A stretch of 64,000 bases of DNA from Thalassobaculum sp965228445 (lineage in GTDB: Bacteria; Pseudomonadota; Alphaproteobacteria; Thalassobaculales; Thalassobaculaceae), in NCBI GenBank assembly GCA_965228445.1, contig OZ245813.1, positions 992,001-1,056,000 of the forward strand, given 5' to 3'. The position numbers and the translations under genes were made by a program. The notes under the pieces were generated by a model that saw nothing but the letters and a program-made list of their open reading frames with translations, did no database searches and had not been told where the DNA came from. Of the stretch, positions 1-6,858 are shown one piece after another (the first letter of the stretch is position 1; the number at the start of each line of letters is the position of its first letter).

Positions 1-83
1 TCCCCGCCGGCGCCGGCCAGGAAGGGGTGGTCCTCGGGGAACGACCGGCTGTCGCCGGTATCGACGATCGAATAGCTGACCAT
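1..83 (-). CDS. 5' end of an unidentified gene, cut by the window edge
   Basis: An ATG at 83 on the minus strand opens a frame that runs off the window after about 27 codons, beginning MVSYSIVDTGDSRSFP. It starts only 3 bp after the stop of the upstream 3-hydroxyacyl-CoA dehydrogenase gene, as expected for the next gene of the same catabolic operon. The fragment is too short to assign a family. Confidence 0.45.
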   Translation of the reverse strand, partial: MVSYSIVDTGDSRSFPEDHPFLAGAGG

Positions 84-86
84 GGC

Positions 87-962
87 TCAGGCCCCGTACA
101 TCTTGTCGCTGTCATAGGTGAAGAAGCCGCGCCCGGACTTGCGCCCGAGATGGCCCGCCGCGACCATCCGGTGGAGCAGCGGCGGAGCGGCGCAGCGCGG
201 GTCGTGGGTGACGCCGTAGAACGCGTCGCAGAGCAGCACCTGGGTGTCGAGCCCGATCAGGTCGAGCAGCTCGCACGGCCCCATCTTGTAGCCCAGCCCG
301 GCCTTGATCGCCCGGTCGATATCGGCCGGCTCGGCCACGCCCGCCTCGATCAGGCGGATGACGTCGTTGTTAAACGGCACCAGGAAGTAGTTGAGGATGA
401 AGCCCGGCGCGTCCTTGGTCTTCACCGGCTTCTGCCCCAGCGCCTCGCAGAACGCCCAGGCGGCGGCGAAGGTGGTGTCCGAGGTGTTCAGCCCCGGCGA
501 CATCTCCACCAGCTTCATGAGCTGGGCCGGCAGACAGAAATGCATGCCCACCACCCGGTCCTCGCGGCCGCAGCCCGACGCGATCTGGGTGATCGACAGG
601 GTGGAGGTGTTGGAGGCGAACAGGGTGTGCTCCGGGCAGACCTTGTTGAGCTTGGCGAACAGCTCCTGCTTGACGGCCAGGTTCTCGAACACCGCCTCGA
701 TGACGATGTCGCACTCGGCGAGGCCGTCCAGTTTGTCGGTGGTCTTGTAGGCGGCCAGGGCGGCATCGACCTGCTCCTGGGTCAGCTTGCCGCGCTCCAC
801 CGATTTGGCGAGGAAGGCCGCCGTCTGGCCCCTGGCCCGCTCCAGCGCCTTGGTGTTGGTGTCGTATAGCACGGTGCGGTACCCGGCGCGGGCCGCCACG
901 ATGGCGATCCCCGCCCCCATGGTCCCCGCCCCGCACACGCCGACGGTCTGGATGGTTGTCAT
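87..962 (-). CDS. 3-hydroxyacyl-CoA dehydrogenase (HBD/PaaH type)
   Basis: Predicted NAD-dependent 3-hydroxyacyl-CoA dehydrogenase of 291 residues, the usual length for a stand-alone enzyme of this family. The N-terminus carries the Rossmann motif GAGTMGAG. The catalytic positions known for the family are visible: Ser in SNTSTLSI, His in GMHFCLPAQLMKLVE with the following Glu, and Asn in GFILNYFLVPF. The usual HFFNP stretch reads HFCLP, which may reflect an unusual substrate. The ATG at 962 has a purine-rich GAGAGG a few bases upstream. In this operon it would oxidise the hydroxyacyl-CoA made by the hydratase; the exact substrate is inferred. Confidence 0.88.
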   Translation of the reverse strand: MTTIQTVGVCGAGTMGAGIAIVAARAGYRTVLYDTNTKALERARGQTAAFLAKSVERGKLTQEQVDAALAAYKTTDKLDGLAECDIVIEAVFENLAVKQELFAKLNKVCPEHTLFASNTSTLSITQIASGCGREDRVVGMHFCLPAQLMKLVEMSPGLNTSDTTFAAAWAFCEALGQKPVKTKDAPGFILNYFLVPFNNDVIRLIEAGVAEPADIDRAIKAGLGYKMGPCELLDLIGLDTQVLLCDAFYGVTHDPRCAAPPLLHRMVAAGHLGRKSGRGFFTYDSDKMYGA

Positions 963-987
963 GCGAACCTCTCGATCTTCAATCTGT

Positions 988-1061
988 CCGTCATCCTGAC
1001 GAAAGTCAGGATCGAGGCTGTGGCGCCGGAATCATGATCCTGACTTGCGTCAGGATGACGG
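988..1061. repeat. nested palindromic extragenic repeat
   Basis: A 74-bp imperfect palindrome lies between two operon genes. The outer arm CCGTCATCCTGAC (988-1000) pairs with GTCAGGATGACGG (1049-1061). Each half also folds on itself, for example ATCCTGAC/GTCAGGAT around a GAAA loop. It has the look of a REP-type element and could form an RNA hairpin inside the transcript. Confidence 0.8.
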
Positions 1062-1080
1062 CGGGGCTTCTGCGAGACCC

Positions 1081-2256
1081 CTACTCCTTCCGCGCAAAAC
1101 TGCGGCCGATGAGCTGGCGGTGGATCTGGTTGGTGCCTTCCCAGATCTGGGTGATCTTCGCATCCCGCATCAGCCGCTCGACCCGGTAGTCCTGGCAGTA
1201 GCCGTAGCCGCCGTGGAGCTGCACCGCCTCGTCGGCGATCCGCATGGCCAGGTCGGAGCCGCGCATCTTCAGCATCGACGCCTCGATGCCGAAATCCGTC
1301 GCCCCGGCGTCCACCATCCGCCCGACCTTCCACAGCCACGCCTCGCACATGGCGAGATCGGTGGCGAGGTCGGCAAGGGTGAACTGGATGCCCTGGAACT
1401 CGACGATCCGCCGGCCCGACTGGCGGCGGTCGTTGATGTAGTCGATCGCGTCCTCGAACGCCGCCCGGGCGATGCCGAGCGCATGGGCGGCCACGCTGGG
1501 CCGCGATTTGTTCAGCGAGGACAGCAGGATCCGCAGGCCGTCGCCCGGCTCGCCGATGATGTTCTCGCGCGGGATCTTCATGTCCTCGAAGGACAGCGCC
1601 ACCGTGGGAGCCGCCCGGTGGCCCATCTTCTCCTCCTTGCGGAGCACCTCCAGGCCGGGCGTGTCCTTGTCGACCACGAAGGCGGTGATCGACTTGCGCG
1701 GATCGTCGATCTCGCTCCACTTGCCGAAGACCAGCAGGTGGTCGGCCACGTTGCCGTTGGAGATGAAGGTCTTGCCGCCGTTCACCACCACGCTCTCGTT
1801 GCCGTCCGGGGTGATGCGGGTCTTCATGCCGGTGGCATCCGATCCGGCGGTCGGCTCGGTGATGCAGAGCGAGCCGATACCGCCGGCGGCGATGGTCGGC
1901 AGGATGCGCTGCTTCTGCGCCTCGGTACCGAAATCCATCACCGGCTTCATGCCGTGGAAATTGGTTGCCCAGATGATGCCGGTCGACGCACAGGCCTTGG
2001 AGATCTCCCGCACGCAGGCGAGATAGACCGTATAGGACAGGCCGAGCCCGCCGTATTCCTCCGGCACGAACATGGCGTTCATGCCGAGCTCGGTCATCTC
2101 GGCGATGTTGTCGGCCGGATAGGTGCCGTTGCGGTCGTGTTCGGCGGCGCGCGGCGCGATCTTCTCGGTGGCGAGCTGGCGCACGCTGTCCAGCACCATG
2201 GCCTCGTCCTCGGGCAGGTCGAGGCTGGCGTCCAGGCGGTCGAGTACGGTGGCCAT
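1081..2256 (-). CDS. acyl-CoA dehydrogenase
   Basis: FAD-dependent acyl-CoA dehydrogenase of 391 residues, typical family length. Visible hallmarks are the flavin-binding stretch SLCITEPTAGSDATG, the C-terminal LHGGYGYCQDYRVERLMRD block, and IWEGTNQIHR, whose Glu (about residue 373) is the catalytic base of the family. The ATG at 2256 overlaps the upstream hydratase stop by one base (TGATG), indicating translational coupling. It would introduce the alpha,beta double bond; in an alicyclic pathway this matches the role of AliB-like cyclohexanecarboxyl-CoA dehydrogenase, which is inference. It is followed by a 118-bp gap holding a palindrome. Confidence 0.93.
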   Translation of the reverse strand: MATVLDRLDASLDLPEDEAMVLDSVRQLATEKIAPRAAEHDRNGTYPADNIAEMTELGMNAMFVPEEYGGLGLSYTVYLACVREISKACASTGIIWATNFHGMKPVMDFGTEAQKQRILPTIAAGGIGSLCITEPTAGSDATGMKTRITPDGNESVVVNGGKTFISNGNVADHLLVFGKWSEIDDPRKSITAFVVDKDTPGLEVLRKEEKMGHRAAPTVALSFEDMKIPRENIIGEPGDGLRILLSSLNKSRPSVAAHALGIARAAFEDAIDYINDRRQSGRRIVEFQGIQFTLADLATDLAMCEAWLWKVGRMVDAGATDFGIEASMLKMRGSDLAMRIADEAVQLHGGYGYCQDYRVERLMRDAKITQIWEGTNQIHRQLIGRSFARKE

Positions 2257-3026
2257 CAGCGATCCTTGAAGGTCGGTTTGCGCTTCTCGACGAAGGCGGC
2301 GAGGCCCTCGTCGGCATCCTCGGTGCGGAAGGACAGGGTGGACAGGTCCGCCTCCACCTTCAGCCCCTCATGGATCGGCAGGTCCAGGGCGCGGGTCACC
2401 GCCTCCTTGGCGAAGCTGATGGCCGGCAGGCCGTAGCGGGTCACCTCGCCCAGGAAGCCGGTCGCCTCGGCCAGCGGATCGGCCGTCTCGGCCAGCCGGT
2501 TCACCAGGCCGATGCGGTGCGCCTCCTCGGCGTCGACGGTGCGGCCCGTCAGGATCATCTCCAGGGCCCGGCCCTCACCGATCAGGCGCGGCAGGCGCTG
2601 GGTCCCGCCATAGCCCGGGATCAGGCCCAGCTTGATCTCCGGCAGGCCCATCTTCGCCGTCGGCACCGCCATGCGGAAGGTGCAGGCCAGCGCCATCTCC
2701 AGCCCGCCGCCGAAGGCGAAGCCATTGATCAGCGCCAGCGACGGGATCTCCAGGGCGGCGATCTTGGCGAAGGTCGCCTGTCCCGCCTCGGCCCCGCGCT
2801 TCTGGGCCATCAGGTCACGGCCCATCAGCTCCTTGATATCGGCACCGGCACAGAACGCCTTCTCGCCCGCCCCGGTGATCAGCAACCCGCGGGCCGAGGA
2901 ATCACGGACCTCGTCCAGTTTCTCAGATATATCGGATATCAGACTGAAATTAAGCGCATTCAACGCCTCCTGACGGTCGATGGTCAGGGTGGCGATCCCC
3001 TCGGACAGGGCCAGGGTCACGGTCAT
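2256..3026 (-). CDS. enoyl-CoA hydratase (crotonase family)
   Basis: 256-residue crotonase-fold enzyme. The oxyanion-hole motif NGFAFGGGLEMALAC contains the first catalytic Glu (about 110), and GLPEIKLGLIPGYGGTQRL contains the second (about 130), so a true hydratase activity is expected. The ATG at 3026 is preceded by GAGGAGTGAGGAAACG, a good ribosome binding site, 14 bp after the ligase stop. The gene ends in a one-base overlap with the acyl-CoA dehydrogenase gene. It probably hydrates the enoyl-CoA before ring or chain oxidation; BadK-like function is possible but not proven. Confidence 0.92.
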   Translation of the reverse strand: MTVTLALSEGIATLTIDRQEALNALNFSLISDISEKLDEVRDSSARGLLITGAGEKAFCAGADIKELMGRDLMAQKRGAEAGQATFAKIAALEIPSLALINGFAFGGGLEMALACTFRMAVPTAKMGLPEIKLGLIPGYGGTQRLPRLIGEGRALEMILTGRTVDAEEAHRIGLVNRLAETADPLAEATGFLGEVTRYGLPAISFAKEAVTRALDLPIHEGLKVEADLSTLSFRTEDADEGLAAFVEKRKPTFKDR

Positions 3027-3040
3027 CGTTTCCTCACTCC

Positions 3041-4693
3041 TCAGGCGTCTTCGGGCACCTTGAACCGGCAGGGCTCGGGCGCGATCCGCCCCGACTTCGC
3101 CCAGTCCGCCAGCTCGCGCTTCAGGATCTTGCCGCTGGGGGTCAGTGGAAAGCTGTCCATCACCAGGAAGTATTCCGGCATGTCGTATTTCGACAGGCCC
3201 ACGGCGTAGAGATGGTTCAGGACGGTCGCCGCGTCGGGCGCGTCGCCGCTCGGCAGGACCGCCAGGGCCAGCTTCTCGCCGAGCCGCTCGTCCGGCACCG
3301 GGAAGGCCGCCGCCTTGGCGATGTCCGGGTGCTTCACCGCCAGGTCTTCCACCCGGGCGGGGAAGATGTTGTGGCCGCCGCGGATCACCACGTCCTTCAG
3401 GCGCCCGACGATGGACAGGTTGCCGTTGCCGTCGAGCACGCCGAGATCGCCGGACAGGAACCAGCCGTCCCGGTTGAACGAACCCTCGGTGGCCGCCTGG
3501 TTGTCGAAATAGCCGAGCATCAGGGCCGCACCCTTGCCGCCGATCTCGCCGATCGTGCCGGCAGGCACCTCCTCGTCCCGGTTCTCCTGGGAGAAGATCC
3601 GGACCTGGTAGCCGGCCCCGCCGCGCCCGCAGGTGGCGCAGATCGTCGCCTCGTCGTCGACCGGGTGGGTGTACTGGTGCGAGGAGTTCTCGGTCATGCC
3701 GTAGATGTTCTGCGGCCGCACGCCCTGGCGCACGAAGCGCTCGGCCACGGCCGGCGGGATCGGCGAGCCGGCCATGTAGAACAGGTTCACAGAGCCGAGC
3801 TTCTCGATGCCGCGCCGGGCCTGCTCCGCCTGGATGTCCATGGCATGGGTCGGCACGCCCATGACGTAGGTCGCCCCGGTCTCGATCATCCAGTCCAGGC
3901 GCGACAGCCCGGGGGCCGGGTCGTCGATGATCAGTTCCATCCCGGCGACCAGCCACTGGCCGACCGCCACCCAGGCGATGTGATGGCTGAGCGGCGACAG
4001 GGTCAGCAGCACGGTGGACGTATCGTGGTGCCAGTCCTTCACCAGATCGCGGCAGTTGGTCAGCAGCGAGTTGTCGGAATGCATCACCCCTTTCGGCCGC
4101 CCGGTGGTGCCGCTGGTGAAGGCGAGATAGCAGATGCTGTCCGGGTTCGGGTCCGGCTCCCGCAGGGTGCGCGGCGCGGTGCCGATCTTCGGCAGATCGC
4201 CCTCCACGCGCTGCGGCGGCAGGACGAAGACCTTGCGCATCGCCTCCAGCCCCTGCAGCGCGGCGACGGGATCGTGCCGGTCGGTATCCGCCCCCCATCC
4301 GGTCTCCACAACCGCCGCCGTCGCCCCGACCCGCTCCAGCAGGCCGGTGATCTCCTCCACCGTGTAGTTGCGGTGAAGCGACGGGTTGCAGACATAGCCG
4401 TTGCGCGAACAGGCCAGGAACGAGGCCACGACCTCGACCCGGTTCGATGCCCAGAGGGCCACCCGCTCGCCGGTGACCACGCCGGCCTCGTGCAGGCTGT
4501 CGGCGATGGCGTCGACCCAGTCCTTCAACTGCCCCCAGGTCAGGTGGCGGGACGAATCCCGCACCGCCTTGGCGTCCGGACGCGCCGCCGCATGCTTGGT
4601 CAGCAGGGCGTAGAAGGTCTCGTCATGCCACAGCCCGGCCTCGTAGTAGCGTCGGGCGGTGGCCGGGTCGTGCAGGGTGAGAAGCCGGCTCAT
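3041..4693 (-). CDS. acyl-CoA synthetase (AMP-forming), possibly AliA-like
   Basis: ANL-superfamily CoA ligase of about 550 residues. It shows the AMP-binding loop YLAFTSGTTGRPKGVMHS, the GMTENSSH adenine-site segment, the hinge region GRLKDVVIRGGHNIFP, and the C-terminal catalytic-Lys region TPSGKILKREL. The ATG at 4693 is preferred over an upstream start at 4744 because it follows the BadI-like gene by 10 bp, has a GAGGGCGG site, and gives the family N-terminus MSRLLTLHDPATARRYYEAG. Its neighbours suggest it activates a cyclic carboxylic acid, as cyclohexanecarboxylate-CoA ligase does; the substrate is inferred. Confidence 0.9.
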   Translation of the reverse strand: MSRLLTLHDPATARRYYEAGLWHDETFYALLTKHAAARPDAKAVRDSSRHLTWGQLKDWVDAIADSLHEAGVVTGERVALWASNRVEVVASFLACSRNGYVCNPSLHRNYTVEEITGLLERVGATAAVVETGWGADTDRHDPVAALQGLEAMRKVFVLPPQRVEGDLPKIGTAPRTLREPDPNPDSICYLAFTSGTTGRPKGVMHSDNSLLTNCRDLVKDWHHDTSTVLLTLSPLSHHIAWVAVGQWLVAGMELIIDDPAPGLSRLDWMIETGATYVMGVPTHAMDIQAEQARRGIEKLGSVNLFYMAGSPIPPAVAERFVRQGVRPQNIYGMTENSSHQYTHPVDDEATICATCGRGGAGYQVRIFSQENRDEEVPAGTIGEIGGKGAALMLGYFDNQAATEGSFNRDGWFLSGDLGVLDGNGNLSIVGRLKDVVIRGGHNIFPARVEDLAVKHPDIAKAAAFPVPDERLGEKLALAVLPSGDAPDAATVLNHLYAVGLSKYDMPEYFLVMDSFPLTPSGKILKRELADWAKSGRIAPEPCRFKVPEDA

Positions 4694-4703
4694 CGCGCCG
4701 CCC

Positions 4704-5489
4704 TCAGTGGCCGAACTTGTCCGGATCGGGCGTGCGGCGCTCACCGAAGGCCTTGGACAGCTCCTGGCTCTCCTCGGTCTTCAGGTACAGCTTCAGCAGC
4801 ATGTCGTGGGAGACACGGCCCAGGCCGCCGACGCCGCCATGGCGGGCCAGGAAGGCGTGCTTGATGCCGGCCAGCGCCAGCGGACCGCGCTCGGAGATCG
4901 ACATCGCCCAGGCGCGGGTCTCCTCGCGCAGCGTGTCGTCGGGCACCATACGGTTGATCAGGCCCCAGTCCAGCGCCTCGGCGGCGGAGAGCTTGCGGTT
5001 GGTGTACCACATCTCCTTCGCCCGCTTCTTGCCGATGGCGTCTTCCAGGTACCAGGTGCCGTAGCCGGCGTCGAAGCTGCCCATCATCGGGCCGACCTGG
5101 CGGAACACCGCGCTTTCCTTGGCGATGGTCAGGTCGCAGACGGTGTGCAGCACGTTGCCGCCGCCGACGGCAAAGCCGTTGACCATGGCGATCACCGGCT
5201 TCTGCAGCTTGTCGATCGCGTCGTACATCTCCAGCGTCGGCAGCACGCCGGCATAGAGGTTGGTGTCCTCCATCCCGTCCTTGCGGCCGCCGATGCAGAA
5301 GAACTTCTCGCCGGCACCGGTCAGCACCACCACGCGGGTGCGGGTTTCGCGGCGGATCTGCTCGATGCAGTCGCGGATCTCAACGCAGGTGACGGGGGTG
5401 AACATGTTCCCGTCTTCCGGCCGGTTGATGGTGATCCAGCCGATGGGGCCGTCTTCCTCGTACAGGATGGTCTCGAACGTCTGGGACAT
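4704..5489 (-). CDS. BadI/MenB-type ring hydrolase (crotonase superfamily)
   Basis: 261-residue crotonase homologue that is not an ordinary hydratase. The first Glu position is replaced (GFAVGGGNVLHTVCDLTIA). The second active-site region reads QVGPMMGSFDAGYGTWYL, with Asp at about residue 140, followed by GKKRAKEMWYTNRKLSAAEA. That Asp/Tyr arrangement is characteristic of MenB and of BadI, the 2-ketocyclohexanecarboxyl-CoA hydrolase that opens the ring in anaerobic benzoate and cyclohexanecarboxylate breakdown. The C-terminal pattern LKLYLKTEESQELSKAFGERR also resembles BadI as recalled. There are no menaquinone genes nearby, which favours BadI over MenB. Confidence 0.82.
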   Translation of the reverse strand: MSQTFETILYEEDGPIGWITINRPEDGNMFTPVTCVEIRDCIEQIRRETRTRVVVLTGAGEKFFCIGGRKDGMEDTNLYAGVLPTLEMYDAIDKLQKPVIAMVNGFAVGGGNVLHTVCDLTIAKESAVFRQVGPMMGSFDAGYGTWYLEDAIGKKRAKEMWYTNRKLSAAEALDWGLINRMVPDDTLREETRAWAMSISERGPLALAGIKHAFLARHGGVGGLGRVSHDMLLKLYLKTEESQELSKAFGERRTPDPDKFGH

Positions 5490-5530
5490 GCGTCTCTTCC
5501 CTTGGGATGGTGTTCTTCAGAGAGTCGGGG

Positions 5531-6736
5531 TCAGCTATCGCCGAGCCAGTCGGCGCGGATATCGGTCTCGTGGGCGCCGAGGTCGGGCGGGGCGCGGCGC
5601 GGCGTGTTGGCCCGGCCGTCGATCTGCACGCCCGTGCCGACCTGGGGCGACGGGCTCTTGCCCTCCCGCGCGATGGTATAGAGGAAGCCGCGCTCGTACA
5701 GATGGCGATCGGCGCAGACCTCGTCGACCCGCTGGATCGGACCGGCAGGGACCTTGTTGGCATCGAACAGGTCGAGCCACTCGGCGCGCGGCCTTGTCTT
5801 CAGGATCGCCTGGATCTCCGCCACCAGCTCGGCGCGGACCTCGCGGCGGCCGGCATTGGTCGCCGTCGCCGGATCCTCGCCGCGCCCGGCATCTCCCACC
5901 GCCTGCCAGAAGCGGCGCCAGATCGCATCATTGCCGAGGCCCAGGGTCATCGGATCGTCGGCGGTGTCGAACACCTGGTAGATCGCGATCACGCTGTCCC
6001 GGGCGCCGGAGCGGGCCGGCACCTCGCCGGAACCGAGATAGCTGGCGATGCGCGGCACCATGAACCGGGTCATACTCTCGACCATGGACACGTCGACCAC
6101 GGCCCCCTGCCCCGTGCGGCCCTTGCGCACCAGGGCTGCCGCGACGGCCAGCGCCAGGTCGTGGCCGGCCAGCAGGTCGGCGGCGGGCGTTCCGACCTTC
6201 TGCGGCGGGCTGTCCGGCTCGCCGGTCAGGTCCATGACGCCGGAATAGCCCTCGGCGATCAGGTCGTAACAGGGCTTGTCCTTGCGCTCGCCGGTCAGCC
6301 CGAAGCCGGTGACCGAGGCGACGATCACCCCGGGATTGAGCTTCTGCAGGGAAGCCGGATCGGTCTTCAGCTTCTCCTGCACCCGCGGCACCTGGTTCAG
6401 CACCACCACGTCGGCGACGGCCACCAGCTTCTCGAACAGGGAGCGACCCGGATCGACCGTGTAGTCGATGGCTACACTGCGCTTGTTCCGGTTGACCGAC
6501 ATGAACCACAGGGAGTCGCCGTCCAGGAACGGCGGGCCCCAGGCGCGGGCGTCGTCGCCGCTGCCGGGCCGCTCGATCTTCACCACGTCGGCGCCGTAAT
6601 CCGCCAGCAGCAGCGTGGCGTAGGGTCCGGCGATGGACGTGGTCAGGTCCAGCACCCGCACCCCATCGAGCAGGTCGAACGGCGCGCCGGTCGGCGCCGC
6701 GGGCAGATCGTCCAGCGGAAGTCTCGGTTCGGTCAT
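5531..6736 (-). CDS. class III CoA-transferase (CaiB/Frc family)
   Basis: About 400-residue family III CoA-transferase. The N-terminus has GVRVLDLTTSIAGPYATLLLADYGADVVKIE, typical of CaiB/BaiF enzymes (positions about 27-57), and the conserved Asp that carries the acyl intermediate lies in VGTPAADLLAG (about residue 189). Two ATGs are possible (6742 and 6736). 6736 is preferred because GGAGG then sits 8 bases upstream. It is the first gene behind the sigma-54 promoter at 6762-6776. It could activate the carboxylic acid by CoA transfer, giving the operon two alternative activation steps. Confidence 0.9.
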   Translation of the reverse strand: MTEPRLPLDDLPAAPTGAPFDLLDGVRVLDLTTSIAGPYATLLLADYGADVVKIERPGSGDDARAWGPPFLDGDSLWFMSVNRNKRSVAIDYTVDPGRSLFEKLVAVADVVVLNQVPRVQEKLKTDPASLQKLNPGVIVASVTGFGLTGERKDKPCYDLIAEGYSGVMDLTGEPDSPPQKVGTPAADLLAGHDLALAVAAALVRKGRTGQGAVVDVSMVESMTRFMVPRIASYLGSGEVPARSGARDSVIAIYQVFDTADDPMTLGLGNDAIWRRFWQAVGDAGRGEDPATATNAGRREVRAELVAEIQAILKTRPRAEWLDLFDANKVPAGPIQRVDEVCADRHLYERGFLYTIAREGKSPSPQVGTGVQIDGRANTPRRAPPDLGAHETDIRADWLGDS

Positions 6737-6761
6737 GGGCATTTCCTCCGCCGCGCTATCC

Positions 6762-6776
6762 GCAACCCGCGTGCCA
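6762..6776 (-). promoter_or_regulatory. sigma-54 (-24/-12) promoter of the catabolic operon
   Basis: Read on the minus strand the sequence is TGGCACG-CGGG-TTGC, an exact match to the sigma-54 consensus TGGCACG-N4-TTGC. It lies 26 bases upstream of the preferred CoA-transferase ATG, giving a start near 6750 and a very short leader that holds the GGAGG ribosome binding site. The divergent neighbour encodes a sigma-54 activator, which strongly supports the call. Confidence 0.9.
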
Positions 6777-6806
6777 GTCGGGAGAGCCGCGGAAACCCTG
6801 GGACCG

Positions 6807-6851
6807 GAACACGGATATGTTCTCGACGCGGACAGTCGGATTTTCTACTGT
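6807..6851. promoter_or_regulatory. candidate upstream activator sites
   Basis: Two inverted repeats lie upstream of the -24/-12 promoter: GAACA-6-TGTTC (6807-6822) and ACAGT-10-ACTGT (6832-6851). Their centres are about 65 and 90 bp upstream of the predicted start, around the range used by enhancer-binding proteins. They also overlap the 5' region of the activator gene, so could serve autoregulation. Protein binding is inferred. Confidence 0.4.
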
Positions 6852-6858
6852 GCGCAAC

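Noticed and set aside
4704..5489. menB of menaquinone synthesis
   Set aside because: No other men genes are in the window and the operon is catabolic; the BadI reading fits the neighbours better, though MenB-like sequence is acknowledged.
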